Source: Dipteronia dyeriana (Eukaryota > Streptophyta > Magnoliopsida > Sapindales > Sapindaceae). From it: a stretch of 64,000 nt of DNA. The notes below the pieces were generated by a model. It saw nothing but the letters and a program-made list of their open reading frames with translations, did not search any database and was not told the DNA's origin. Position 1 is the stretch's first letter; the number at the start of each line of letters is the position of its first letter. Positions 35,942 to 48,698 of this stretch are shown here, piece by piece. The stretch is taken from NCBI GenBank assembly GCA_032871835.1, contig CM065299.1:43536706-43600705 (forward strand), read 5' to 3'. A program made the translations under genes and the position numbers.

Positions 35942-36810
35942 CATGTCATAAGGGATAGAAAGAATAGAACAATTGCGTTATCCCAAGCTTTACACCTAGA
36001 CAAAATCTTGTCAAGATTCTCCATGCAAGATTCCAAAAAGGTATGTTACCTTTCAGACATGGAAGCAAACATTCTAAGGAACAAGTTCCTAATAATGAGC
36101 ATGAAGAGCAATTCATGAGCAGGGCTCCATATGCCTCGGTAGTTGGGAGTCTAATGTATGCAATGCTCTACATTAGACCATATACTTGTTTTGTTGTTGG
36201 CATAGTAAGCAGGCTTTAATCGAAACCTGGTCCTGATCACTGGATGACAGTCAAGCATATTTTCATGTATCTCATGAGAATGAGAGATTATATGCTTGTA
36301 TTCTCTAGAGGGGATTTAATTCCCATTGGGTATATAGATTCCGATTTCCAGTCGGATTCTGACTCTAAAAGATCAACATCAGGATCTGTGTTTACTCTTG
36401 GAGGAAGGGCAGTCATATGGAGGAGTATCAAGAAATCTTGTAATGTTGATTCCAAAATAAAAGCTGAGTATATTGTTACAAGCGAAGCTGCTAAAGAGGT
36501 TCTCTAGCTCCACCAATTCTTGATTGACGTAGAAGTGGTTTCTGATGCAATAAGCAGATCACTATCTACTTTGACAATATTGGAGCAATGACTATTTCGA
36601 GAGAACCAAGAAGTCATAAGAGAGGGAAACACATTGAAAGAAAGTATCATCTTCTGAGAGAAATTATGCACAGGGGTGACGTGACAATTACAAAGAGCGG
36701 GTCAACAAAAAATCTAGTGGATCCCTTTACAAAGGCTCTTCCACAAAAGTGTTTTGACGGGCACCTGAAGATTATGGAGATAAGAGATATGACACATTTG
36801 CTATAAAGCA
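35942..36810 (+). pseudogene. RT end and RNase H of A
   Basis: This resumes A after H (HVIRDRKNRTIALSQ region, with frameshifts to about 36240). 36244-36507 encodes the start of RNase H: VKHIFMYLMRMRDYML, YIDSDFQSDSDSKRSTSGS, and VDSKIKAEYIV in place of the usual STMEAEYVA-type core. A TAG stop occurs near 36507. 36588-36806 encodes the C-terminal tail (PRSHKRGKHIERKYHLLREI, LVDPFTKALPQK) ending at TAA, just before the polypurine tract. Confidence 0.87.
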
Positions 36811-36820
36811 AATGGGAGAT
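36811..36820 (+). promoter_or_regulatory. Polypurine tract of A
   Basis: The sequence aatgggagat is directly followed by the 3' LTR start tgttaggatt at 36821. Confidence 0.8.
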
Positions 36821-39136
36821 TGTTAGGATTATGCTCAATAGCAAGAGTGTAATAATGTATTTGACAATCGTTTCAAATTAATAAAGTGATATCCAGTTTT
36901 AACAAATCTTATAGCATTTTAGTTTAATTATTATAATTGCTAAAAGTAAATAATCATAATGTCAAAAGACTATGAGAAAATAAGAATTGTTCGTACATCT
37001 AGATATGTATGTATGAGCGCCTTTTTCATGGTAAAGTTGTAGATTCTTTTGTTAACATTTGAGTGGGATCAAATGTGTTATGATGAGTCTAAAATCATCA
37101 AGGTCTGGTGTCGTTGAACCAAGGAATCTAGTGCACTAGGTGCATTAAATAGGATCACAGTGAGATACTTTATCCAGAACCGTCAATGGATAAAAGTTTC
37201 ACTTGAAGACAATCGAAGAGTTTCAATCATGAGATAAATGATGGACCTATGGTTGCAAGTGTTATCATTTGAATTATCAATGAGTATGATTATATAGCAT
37301 AGTCTATCCTCGATAGTTTGGTGATATTCATTTGTTAACCGATAGAGGCCTCATATATATATGGACATCATGACTCCATTTATTAAGTGTGAGTAGAATA
37401 TCATCATATGGATGTTTTGAGGTATTGGATATTAAATCTTAATGTTAAGTTTTCAAAAGTGTCTATTGAAATATGTCTTCTAGACAAATTAAAATATCCA
37501 TGTTCAAAATGTGGTCATATGAGTAAATATAGTAACTAGGAGAGTTATAGGCAGTCTATACGCTGTTGGTGATTACTAACATTCTGCATGAGAATGCACT
37601 ATCTCCATTAAGATTGTCTAGGGTATGATTGAGGAATATTAACTTATTCTATATCTATTTAAGAGTTCAATTTTTGTTCTTTAGTGGAAATAACAAAAAT
37701 TATTCGATCAGACCTAAGTGAATTATTTGTTGATTGTGATTAGGTTATATCTATTGGAGCTTATATTTAGATAGCCCGCCAAGATCCACAATCCACACGA
37801 ACTTGCATGGAACAATTAATATATTCTACCCGACAAAGTTATGGGTCCATTTGGAATTGTGCTAAGGCGTGTGTACTTGTTCCTTTTAGTAAGAATGAGT
37901 CTATTTCACATGTGGACATTTTAATAAAGTCCAACGGATTTAATAAAATTGAAAAACAACATTTGGCCCATATTTAAATAGCTTGGGCGGCAAGGGCCTA
38001 TAAATAGCCTTATATATTGGCTTTTATTTTTTAATTAATTAAATGGAAATTAACTAATTAATTAATTAATTAATTGTTTAATTTAAAGTCAAAATCTTTT
38101 TCCCAGTTGGAGAAAGTCTCCAGGTTTCATATTACTGTTGGTAATATGATAAGTATCAAATACTATATTTGATAAGTATGTAAATAAAAGGAATTTATTT
38201 TTCTAGTCAAATTAGGAAGTATTTGACTTCTATCAAAACTCTAATTGACAATTGGTCAAATTAGGAAGTTTTGATATAGTCACAATTTATTTTATATTCA
38301 ATAATTGGTTATTGAATAAATGCACTATTGAGTTAGATTAGGAGTCTTGGTGTGGAAAAGAAATCTTCTTTGAAAGAGGATTCTTAGTCACCAAGTAAAT
38401 CCTCCTAGAGAGAGGATTCTTGCCCACCAAGTAAAACCTCTTTAGGAGAGGATTTGGTCTACTAAATTAAAAGCAAGAGTAATTCGGCCAACCCTAAGTA
38501 ATTTATGCCAAGGATTTCGACCACATAGTGTGAAATTCGATCAAGTGAATTTCCAGAGAAATTTCGGCCAAGCTATTTTTCTATGGGAGAAAATTTGGCC
38601 AACATATAATTTTGAGAAAAGAAAATTTGGTTCTTGCTCTAGATAAATTCTTCCAACTCTAAAGATTGGTGTGTAAAAATTCGGGTAAGAGAAATAGGAA
38701 CGAGGAACCTTTTTTTTTTTTTTTAGTGCACTAGTAACCTTTACATCAAAAGGTTTTGTATACAACATCGAATCAAGGTTCACACGAGTTTTAATCAAGT
38801 AGATTGATAATTCACAAGTGACCTAACATTCTTGGGTTTTCTCTAGGAGGATTATTGTGACTAACAAAACAAAAAATTGTTTGTTTCCGTCCTCAACTAT
38901 ACAATTCAAAGAAAAGGGAGCCCACACTCCTAGATGATTTACGTTCGTGATTGGATTGGAAGATCTTGTGGATTCAGTTTGATGCTAGTTCAATCGTCAC
39001 GAGAAAAAGGTACAATACTTTTAATGTACGTCAATTAATCTAGGGTTAAGGTTCTTTCTTTTAAAGGAAAAAAATTTAAAATTTACTCAAACTCTATTTT
39101 ACGTTTCCGCCGCGTTTTAATAGATTTTTCCCAGCA
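36821..39136 (+). repeat. 3' LTR of A
   Basis: It runs from tgttaggattatgct to ttttcccagca, 2316 bp, followed by the duplication aaata at 39137-39141. It lacks about 100 bp near 37010 (around tgtatgagcgcc) relative to the 5' LTR and carries a 14-base T run near 38710. It otherwise matches 9889-12257 along its length. Confidence 0.92.
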
Positions 39137-39141
39137 AAATA

Positions 39142-40378
39142 CTCTTTTCCCTCTCATTTGTTTCCCGGAAGAAAAACTTGAAAAACTTGTGCAGAAATTT
39201 TCTCACCAACTTGCCTAGTTTCCAAACACCATATATTTTTCATTCGGAGTCCGACTCAAGTGATTCAACTTGGAGATTTCTTGTCTACCAGTACTATATC
39301 TTTTCCACAAGAGGTTGGAGCTATTTAAATGATTTTTCTGGTAGGTTGACATACAATAACGGGACTGCACAGTTTTTAGTTGATGTATTGGTTTTTCTTT
39401 TGATTTTTGAGCTTTAAATCTTCAATTGCCTTGGGCTTTCTTCTTCCAAAAATTATATTTTTGTTGTGTATACTTTGACTAGAGTATTATTCTCTATAAT
39501 ATCTAGAATGAGCTTCAATTGACAAGTATTTTGAATTAGATTTTTCAAATATATGGATTTGCTTGTGATGTACTGTGCTAGCTTCAATTCTAGGGCTATT
39601 TTTGTGTAATTATTGACACCTCTTCTATGATAAATAGTATCTACATACGCTAGGTCACTTTAATTGAATATTTGATGAAATAACATATTTTATATGTACA
39701 TACATCATTTGCTTGCTTGCCTGCATATTTTTTTTTTAAAACTAGAAAACATGTGATTTGTACTCGATGATTAATTTCTAGTTTCCATTGGATATATTGA
39801 CCATATATACTATGTTGTGTGTGTTTGCATCGTTTCATTCAATTAGATCACTTGACTTGTAAAGAGATTTGAAGTCACATTCCTTAGAATGATTCTTTGG
39901 TTTGTGCATCAGAAGTCTTGGCTAGGGTCAGGGTGATCCGGATAGCTAAGCTTGGAAGTCTCATATTGGGGAGGAGTTCTTCAATTTGAGCGTGGAATTC
40001 ACATTTTGTAGATAAGATCTTCAATTTGTGCATGTAGTCTTAACTAGGATCGGGGTGATCCAGATAGTTAAGCAAGTTGGCATTTCTTTCATTCTGTAGG
40101 GTTGAAGGGTAGCTTTCTAGGTGGAGTGAACACTTGATATATTGTACCTTTTTATCTTACTATTGGAAGTTTTTGCCTGTGGTTGTGGTATCAACCCGTG
40201 GACGTTTCCTCTTCGGAGGTTTTACCATATAAAAACTCCGGTGTTGATCTTTGCTTTTAATTTTTCTTTACATTCTTGAATTGAGTTGATTCATTCATTG
40301 CTTATTTGATATCATATTCATTTTATTGTATCAATCAACTTGTTCAAGTTTCTTGGTATATTTGTATTTCTTATAAAG
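39142..40378 (+). repeat. Right part of family D LTR D1
   Basis: This continues D1 after A, matching D0 from about 1825 (ccctctcatt) to near its end. Landmarks are the aagtctt...gggtgatcc segments near 39920-40070 and the cccgtggacgtttcctcttcggagg block at 40196-40225. The last 200 bp differ from D0's terminus. A recognisable LTR end with CA is not seen before D2 begins. Confidence 0.75.
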
Positions 40379-40387
40379 AACAAAAAG

Positions 40388-41182
40388 ATTGCAAATATAC
40401 AATCTCTCAAGTGACAACTTTACCTAGAAATCTACCCTTCAACCCTACACAATGAAAGAGATGCCACCTTGCTTAACTCCATATCACCCCGATCCTAGTG
40501 AAGACTCCATGCCCAAATTGAAGATCCCCTCTCTGAAATGTGACTTCCATGCTCAAATTGAAAAAACCCCACTTCAATATCAGACTTCCATGCCTAGCTA
40601 TCCGGACCACCCCAATCCTAGCTAAGACTCTGTACGCAAATCGAAGATCCCCTCTCCAAAATGCGACTTCCAATGCACAAACCAAATAATCACTCTAAGG
40701 AATGTGACTTCCAACCTTTTCAAAAAGCCTCATATGTGATCATGAATGCAAAACGCAAACAAGCATGCAACATAGAATATGATAATCAACACATCCTATT
40801 GGAACTAGACCTATGCATGAAAGTTCACAAATCAAATATGTCTAGTTCTAGTTACTATGCATGAATAACAAATCTAGAAAATATGAAAACACCAAAACAC
40901 ATTTAGTTTCTAGATTTTTTCATGTCACTAAACCTTGAATCAATAATAGTCATTTAAGCACATATACAAGATTTAGAACCAAACAAAAATCATGTTAGAA
41001 TCATAACATGTGATCAATAAAATTCCTAGCTAGAAATATAGAGCTTGTATTCAGAAAGTTTTCAATAGAAACATAACAAGCTCTAAAAATACAATAACAT
41101 TGTGCTAATAAACTAAACGGTCAAATAAGATGAACTAACACAAGTAGAGACTATTTCCAATTAAAATCAATCAATCAAAGCT
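40388..41182 (-). repeat. Left part of inverted family D LTR D2
   Basis: This is the reverse complement of D1's region from about 40150 backward (gattgcaaatatacaatctctcaag matches the reverse of cttgatatattgtacc). It contains the inverted ccggaccacccc/aagtcgcattt blocks. It lacks the counterpart of D1's last 230 bp. It is cut at 41183 by J and continues at 61706. Confidence 0.75.
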
Positions 41183-42780
41183 TGACAAGTGCCGTATTGT
41201 ATATAATAAATAGCTTTCCAAATAAAATTTGTAAACCCTATTGCACTCAGAATTGATAAACAATACAATTACAAGTATGGGTATCGTCCACATAGATCGT
41301 GTTATGCCTAGGTGATCAAATTAATGCTAGATTAAATGTAAGAAAAGTAAAATGCAAGAGTTGTCATAATGAAATTAACTAAAATGCAACTAAATTTAAG
41401 CTACCTAGAAATGCAGCAAGTTAGTGAGTGAAAAATATATGATAAATGGACTAGGGGAATGATGGATTCAACTTGCAAACAATGGGTATTTATGAATTTT
41501 CATTAATGTTCATTAAACTAAAGTTACCAATCTATAGGGTATAGACTTGGTTGTATTTCCCTTATGGCTTTCCAATCTAGAGGCTATAGAATTGGTCACC
41601 CACAAATGATTGTTCACTAAAGTGCATCTACCAAAAAAGAACCAATCTCTTTATAAATTTAGAGTGCATAGAATTGGTGCTTATTCTCTCCAAAACAACC
41701 AATCTAGAGGGTATAAAATTGGTCACCCATTTGAGATTAGTTAGAGATTAAGATTGATTTGCCCAGATTTCACTGAATGTGGGTATACATGTTCAATCCT
41801 TCCGTTCAAAAGAGCTTAAGAGAATTGAATAGATGTTATCTAATTCTCTACTCAAATAATTTCTCCAATAATTTGCACAGAAAGGGTGGTACAATCAAAT
41901 ACAAATCGTCTTTGAAATCAATACAAGCAATGAATGAGATATAATTGATAGATTAATAATAAATGATAGAATTCATTACAACACCCATAATCCATAGTAG
42001 AATCACATCAATCCCCTAGTGGGATGTTTAGCTACTCATACATATTACAAGAAATAAGCAAATAGAAGAGAGTAGAAGAAAACCCACATACGATTCCTCT
42101 TTCTTGAAGCTCTAAATTGATCTCCTTGCTCCTCTTTTGTTGAGTAAATGATATAGATGATATGAGGAATGAACGGGTTTTTTGGAGAGATAGAAAATTC
42201 CTATATCAAGAGAGAGATGATGGTAATGAATGGGTATGTATGTGTATGTCTCATAACAGAAACGATCTTATATATTTGTTTCTTTGAAATAGCCTGATTT
42301 CATTGATTTGGCTTGCTGGCACGCCAAATATGTGGGTTGTTCATGGGTTGGGAAACATGGAGTGACCCATGTAACGACCTTATACTAAGATTTCCATCTC
42401 CCGGGTTTAGCAAAATGCACGGGTTACAGTGTGGGATGGGACCCGTACAATGACCTGATGCCCATGTCCTGCTCCTTGGTCAGCTCTCTAGTTTCCACAA
42501 GTGCGTGATATGTGTGCTATTGGTGCATAGGTAATGACCTGTGCAATGCCCTGTCTTCTAGTTCTTCTTTACAATGCACTGGTAAGGACACATGCATCCC
42601 TAACGCACTTTGGCTTCTACACTTGATCAATTCTTGGCCTTTTCATCATAAATTCACGTTTTCCATTTAATCTTCCAAAATGTACCAAATTGCCTGCAAT
42701 CATAACAAACAAGCCATAAGATATGCAAAAACAGTGAATGGGATTGAGGGCCAAAATATATGACAATTTTGGCATGAACA
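41183..42780 (-). repeat. 3' LTR of J
   Basis: On the minus strand it begins tgttcatgcc and ends cacttgtca, 1598 bp. It carries four or five dispersed copies of a ccaatct...gaattggt unit (about 41528-41730) and the gggtatcgtccaca segment at 41278. A minus-strand TATA (aatatataag) lies near 42267-42276, with repeated gaccc-ygta-atgacct motifs upstream of it (42350-42600). Confidence 0.9.
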
Positions 42781-44740
42781 AATACCCTCAAACCAAACCT
42801 TTGCTCATCCTCGAGCAAACTGTAAAATGACCTAAATAAGACACAAGTAAACATGATGCTATCTAATACTTAACACAAATAATTCAGTAAGTCACAAGTC
42901 CAACCGGTGATGAGATGTAAGGATGTGAGATAGAGAGAAGTAGACATATGCAAAGTAATCTAAAACAACTTGAAGGCATTTGAGGGAAATAAATCCCACG
43001 CCTAAGAGCGCTCTCATATTGGGAACTACTCACTCCCACGCCTTGAACATAATTCACTTCGACTCTGAGACTCACCAGGTTTCTCTCACTATTTTTGCTC
43101 AGAGTCCTAAGTTCACACTCATTCAAGGTATGCAATGATGGAATTTACGCATAGACTTCTAATGCATTGCATATAATGGTCATTCAAAAACCGATAATGT
43201 TTATGAACTAGCCTAGTAATGATTCACTATGCCATGAACGGGGAAGATCAAGCATCAACAAACATTCCCAATCAAGACATATCATAGAGTAGTTAATGCA
43301 CACAATGCCTAAGATCATGTCCACAATTAGTCTATCAATGGAATGAATGAACCCATCAAGAAATCCACAATATGTATGAGATGTATGTCTTATGGCATGT
43401 GACACTTAAGACTAGAAGAGTGTTTAAAGAAAAGAACAAATGTACACTCAGCTACGCTTTTTATAGGCTTGTATTTGTGAACTCACAGGTAGTCTCTACT
43501 ATTAGAACAAGGTGTAAGAGCACCAAGTCCCCTCAATTTAAGCACACAAAGGATGAGACTAGCCCGTGACAATGCAAGTATAACCCACGAGTGATAAGGA
43601 TTTGCCACACAAGATCAAAATGCATCTATAAACTCACAAAAAGCACACACTCAAGGCATCACATCCAAGCTAATGAAAGCTCAAAAATTTGGCCATTGCT
43701 ACAAAATCGAAAATTTTGGATCACAAACTAAAAAAAAAGACTTAAAACAACAAAGAAAACACAACTCAACAGGTGTCTACACCTCTAAACCAAAACTAGA
43801 CATTGTCCTCAATTTTGAAGACTAGAGAGTCCGACTTAACAACACGCACCTAATACGACTCAAAACACACAACCTAGGTAATCATCATGCATAACATAAA
43901 AAACTCAAAATGGCTCATCATTTAATAAGGTACTTCTATACAATATCTAAATTAAGCACTTGCATTCGAGATAGAAAATCTACATCCATATCAAGCATTC
44001 TCATTCAAAATTGATGGCATGGGGACATAACAACCCCCAAACCAATTTTTTATTATATGCTCAAAAATCTATAAAAGATATATGAATGATTCAAAAACAC
44101 CCAAACTGAGTTAGGCTTTATCAAAATAAAACTTGTAAATCATGTGCATATCTAGAAGAGCCTTCGACTCATCCAACCAAAAGTGAAATAGTCAATAAGT
44201 GCAAAGTTGTAAAAACCAAAATTGTATCATCATTCACAAATGTTTCCATTCACCATTATTCACACAAACAACCCCAAATTGATATATAATGAAATATTCA
44301 CATCCGCCATATCTATAAATCTATAGACTAGGATAAAGAGATAAAGTGCAAAAATTGGAATTGAGATCGAAAGATAAAACTAACGTGATTGCTTGTTTGT
44401 CTAAAACTTGATTAGGTTTTCACCCTTTTTATGAGCATTCTTGGCTTGCTCATCCCTCCAAGACTTGTAAGTGGTGTGTCGAATCCAAGAGATGAAGAAC
44501 CTAACCTTGAAGCACAATCTCAATCACAAGGGTCAACAATCACCATAAATATCTCAAACCACATACACTCTCAAACAAGTAATGCCCAAAAATTATCCCA
44601 AACTTATCATTCACCAAAAACTAGAACTAGAAATAACAACATGAAAATAAAATACCAAAAGTACAAAAATTAAACAAGTTCCATAAAATAATAAAAATAT
44701 TAAATGAATAAAGAGTATCAATGCTAAGAAATGAAACAAA
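42781..44740 (-). other. 3' non-coding region of J
   Basis: On the minus strand this ends in a gctcgaggatgagcaaagg segment followed by ggtttgagggtatt at the LTR junction (42781-42830). This is the style of polypurine tract seen in Athila/Tat elements. The rest is AT-rich with no supported frame. The segment near 43010-43130 is conserved-looking but unassigned. Confidence 0.55.
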
Positions 44741-46080
44741 AATAGAGCAGCTAAAGGTCACTCGATATCCGAGGACTCTACAATATCATCCTTCTATAGC
44801 CTTATCCCCTTCGGATCTCTTTTTTCTCTGGCTCTCTCTTCAGCTTCCTTTCAGGATATCTTCTTTACTGCCCTAAGCTCTATAGCATATAGGTCTATCA
44901 TTAGGCCTCTAGTAGGGAAACACAATATGGTAGATCTCTTGGCCCTCCCATCATACGGGATAACCTTTAGCTTATTTCTTAGGATAGCGATGTTGGACCA
45001 CAAGTCATCCATATTAGTTGTATTATCAGCCTAGAATGGAGAGAATTTAGAGTTCAATATGTCCACGGAGGTATGTAGGCTTTCCATCCTTAAAACAAGG
45101 GTCTTCCATGGCACTGTACCCTGATCGCCTACAACTAAGAGAGGAACTCCTGCTCAAAATCTTGATGCTCTGGCTCAAAACCCATATCCTCTGGCTCCAC
45201 CTCCTGTGATGTTGGAGCTCATTCTTGTTCCCCTTTTCTTCTTTTATGTTCTTCTCCTATCACTCATGAGGTCCCTCTCTACCATCAAAATGGTCCATGT
45301 GGTCAATCCGATATCTTCATACGGACATTACAACTGCACATGTTCAAAATCAAGTCCTGGTTTCTTGCACAAGTCTCTGATGAGGTAGATGAAAATGAGT
45401 TACTGCTTATCCACCCTCATTTGCCTCACTTGCACTATCTCCCACCTGATAAGTGAACCTGTATTAATGGGCTTTTCCTTTTTGAGGCAATGGAGATTAG
45501 TGACCAACTTAAAAGGGATTATGGTCATGTGTGTCCTGGTCGGATGGAATGAGATATGAAGATGTTCCAAATGCCTAGTTCGAGCTCAAGGTTGATGTGC
45601 TTGATGTGGAAAGCAGGTGCCACCTGGAACTCCTGGTTGGATCACAAGTTGGTTTGGAACTCTATATTTTGCTTGAAAAATATATCGTTCCAGGTTACAC
45701 CATCTCTCATCTTACCCTATTCCTCCTGATCATCTGGAAGCTGAGTATTGTAATAGACAAGCCCATCTCCCCCCCCCCCCCCTCCCCACTGCTGTGGGGT
45801 GGCGCTAAAAATAATATGGCACCATACTTGCATAAAACTCCTCCACGAGTGCTTAACTTTACCGCACTGGGCGGTTATAAATGTTTGACATCCCTGTCTT
45901 CGTACTGTACAGGGAACATGAGTGCTACCCACGCTTACCAAATCAAGCCCTCTATCTTGAAGAACTCCCTTTCTTCTGAATTGTTTGAGTCTACTCGGGA
46001 ATTCCTTATTTTTGCCACACTAAGGAATTTGCATCTTCTTCTTTCTTTGGCTTACCTTCTAGGCTTTGTGCTTGAATATG
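44741..46080 (-). pseudogene. Decayed frame resembling a plant-transposon-protein domain
   Basis: No intact frame survives. On the minus strand short stretches in different frames resemble the 'putative plant transposon protein' domain carried by Athila-like and non-autonomous gypsy elements. ALVEEFYASM near 45860 recalls its LVREFYAN motif, and ILCFPTRGLMIDLY near 44930-44890 recalls its FPSLI-type motif. A run of 14 C at 45769-45782 lies inside. The 162-codon plus-strand frame at 45597-46085 is treated as a shadow. The family call is from remembered motif shape only and is tentative. Confidence 0.4.
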
Positions 46081-47170
46081 ATTAACATCTGCAATAACAA
46101 ACATCTAATTATAGGAAAAGAAAAACAATTACAACAAGAAACATTCTTATAGAAAACAAGAAAAAATTCAAAACTTATACATATTTTGTTTGCAATGCGT
46201 GAGGGACCCGCACATGACCTTTGTATCTGGCAATTTTTAGATGTTTAGAGGGCGACACCAGATGTATATAATCATAATTTCATCATGTTTCATGTACACA
46301 ATTGAATCCAAACTTCACAACATATAATGTTTAACAACAAATGTTTTGAGAACAACACCTAACCATGTAATTAACACAATGAATTCAAAACAACCCTAGA
46401 ATTGACTCTAGCAAAATCAAAGGGATCTTTCTCTAATTCTCTCGCTAAGCAAAGTTCATGCATCAATCAATCAAACTCAACATTTATTCATGAAAACCAA
46501 ACAAAAATTGAGCATGAATTCATTTGATCGTAGAGAGTTAGGGTTGTAGCATATTATGTAGAATGATTTTGAGAGAGAAAGAGAGATGTAATTCAAGGTA
46601 CAAAATAAATTAAAATAAGATTGAATAAGAGAAATATACCTTTTTGTTCTTGAAATTGAAGCATCAGAAATAAGTTCTACCTTTCAGATGAGAGGGGAAG
46701 AAAGAATGTGTTTGAATGGTTGTAGGGCTCACACTGACAACAATGGGTGTATATATAAACACGTAAGATGCACAGGTCTTAGCGTTGGTTAGAACCTGTG
46801 CATGTCCCACGCAGTGCCCTAACTGATGATTCTTTGCTCCCGACATGTGGGTATATTGTGGGTTGTAATGATGGTACTGACCCGCGCACCTCCTACTTGC
46901 TTAATCGTCTTACAACCTTGATTGCTCTGAATTGCTTGGATCCGTGTGCTTAACCTGCGAGACAATTATACCAATTTAACATTCTTGCATTACTAAACAA
47001 TCACAACTTTTAAGATATGTAAACTCAAATATAAGTATCAACGATACAATCACCATAAAGAAAACACAATAGGTTTTCTCCACGCTTAGAATTGCCCATT
47101 CACACAAGCACATCAAATTAATTTTCAATGTAGAGCAACTTAAAGACATATGAAAAAACAAATTGTGAAC
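46081..47170 (-). other. LTR-like or internal promoter stretch within J
   Basis: There is no coding signal. On the minus strand it has a TATA sequence (tttatatatac) near 46750-46762. GC-richer repeats lie upstream of it (ctgacccgcgcacc, tgcatgtcccacgcagtgccc, 46795-46890), the same kind of arrangement as in J's own LTRs. A pyrimidine-rich ...tctcgcag segment lies near 46955, comparable to gattgcag in the J LTR. It may be a solo LTR of a related family or a second promoter. Ends and duplication were not found. Confidence 0.35.
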
Positions 47171-47488
47171 TCTAACTCAAGGTTGGACTTTGGTCAACCA
47201 AAGGTGGTTTGACCGGATGGAGAGGTTGTTTCTTCTTCATCACCCAAATGGGTACCAATTTCTCATTTAAGATTTCCTTCCCCTTAGTCCTACATTTTTC
47301 TAACATGTCTTTCCTAACCTAAATTTTTTAACTCTTGGAGGCCTATTGCTAGTCTAATGTTGGTTCTTCTTGAATTCATGGAACTTAAGGCTTAAAATGC
47401 CCTTCCTTAGGGCAAAAGAATCAGGTAAAATGGTGATAAGAAAAAATCCCCTATATTCATTATTGTGAGGCCTTTGGTGTTTCCTCCC

Positions 47489-47940
47489 TTAAAGGGTCTT
47501 CACATCCCTCTCCACCTTGTCAAGTTGGACTAAATAGTCGTATTCCTTCACTTTGGCTATCTTTAATTGCTTTTCCTTCTTATTCAGTTGCTCTCTAACT
47601 ATCTCCAAGACATTTTCCTTTTGTTCCACTTCAATCATCAACTTTTTTATCTTTCTTGCGTATTCTTCCTCAAATTCTTCTGAAAGTGTGGCTAGTTCTG
47701 ATAGATCTTTCGCCTTAGACTCCTTCTTTTCTTTAAGGATTCCCAATTGCTTTTTCAAATCCTTGTTGATGGAGAACAAATTCTAAACTTTCTCCCTTAA
47801 AAACTTATTTTCCTTCTTAAGAAGCTTCACCTCAAGTTTTAACTTCTTATCTTCTTGTTCAATTTCAAAGTCTCTAGCCACTTCTTCAAGCATTTTTCTG
47901 TCAAAAGTTTTCTCTTCTATTTGCATTCTTATCTTTTTTT
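47489..47940 (-). CDS. Coiled-coil reading frame inside J (probably decayed at its start)
   Basis: The 96-codon frame 47779-47489 (minus) is very rich in Lys, Glu and Leu with heptad-like spacing (LKKQLGILKEKKESKAKDL, then VEQKENVLEIVREQLNKK). Upstream to about 47940 the same character continues (KLKLEVKLLKKENKFLREKV), broken by one stop near 47785. This predicts a coiled coil of 140 or more residues. It lies just downstream, in element sense, of the protease, where RT would be expected. I do not recognise the gene. It could be a captured host fragment or an element-specific protein. Confidence 0.5.
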
Positions 47941-48130
47941 AATGCCCTCTTGATGGCCATCTTCCATTTATGAGGCCAATTCAAATACCTTATTTAACTC
48001 ACAAACCTTGCTCTTCTTCTTTCAAGTTTTGGGCACTTCCACAACTAAGCACCCTCATTCATTCTCCCTTTGCTTCCAATCCACTCATAATGAATTCAAC
48101 CTTTTTACCCCCTCAGCTTAAAAATAACTC

Positions 48131-48693
48131 CTAAGAAACCATATTGACTATTGTTCCTGCTATGGCCATGAATGACCAGCCCAAAAGAAACTTCCAATAC
48201 TGATCCTCAATTCCTTCTTCTTTTATTTCCAAAAACATAAAGTCAACCGGTACTTTGAGCCTATGTATATCTAACTCCACATCTTCAACCACACCAATTA
48301 GAGTCGAAGTAGAATTGTCAGCCATCTTCAAAGAAATGGAGGTAGGCTTGATACTGTCAATCTTTAGTTGCCTACAAACTTGAAAAGGGCATCACATTGA
48401 TGCTTGCTCTAATATCAAGCAATGCCTCCATGATGTCTGAATTACCAATTCTAACAGGAATGATGAAACTCCCAGGGTCTTCTAACTTGGATGGGATTAT
48501 CTTTCCCATTAACTGCTCACTAACCCCCGAAAGTCACCACCCCTTCAACTATCTCATTTCCCTTAGCTTCTTCACCCACTATCCATGACTCTTACTCCAC
48601 CTCTTCCTCCTTTGACTCTTCATTCCCATCTTGTATTACTTCTAAAACCTTTGCATACTCATTTCCACTTACTGATTTTCCATTATCCTTCCT
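48131..48693 (-). pseudogene. Aspartic protease remnant of J (gypsy type)
   Basis: On the minus strand, near 48490-48385, the translated sequence reads PGSFIIPVRIGNSDIMEAL then LLDIRASINVMP. This is the gypsy protease active-site region, with Gly of D-x-G-A-S changed to Arg. A frameshift follows near 48380. 48331-48131 continues with GVVEDVELDIHRLKVPVDF and a LLGWSFMAIAGTIVNMVS segment, matching the GRPFLATAGA-type motif of Athila/Tat proteases. Upstream, 48600-48693 is an acidic gag-protease linker, cut by K at 48699. Confidence 0.75.
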
Positions 48694-48698
48694 TAGAA

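Larger units (their letters stand above)
9889..39136 (+). mobile_element. Ty1/copia element A, complete LTR to LTR, carrying three nested insertions
   Basis: A has a 5' LTR (9889-12257), a Met-tRNA primer site, gag, pol, a polypurine tract and a 3' LTR (36821-39136). It is flanked by the 5-bp duplication aaata. Its own sequence is split by B in gag, G in reverse transcriptase and H in the RT-RNase H linker. Removing each insertion with one copy of its duplication rejoins the reading context, as judged against K. Without insertions the element is about 9.9 kb. Gene order is gag, protease, integrase, RT, RNase H, which is the copia order. It is the oldest family A copy whose both ends are visible. 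Confidence 0.92.

Noticed and set aside
45597..46085. 162-codon plus-strand frame
   Set aside because: It is antisense to J's decayed reading region, contains a proline run made by the C-homopolymer at 45769-45782, and has no family resemblance.
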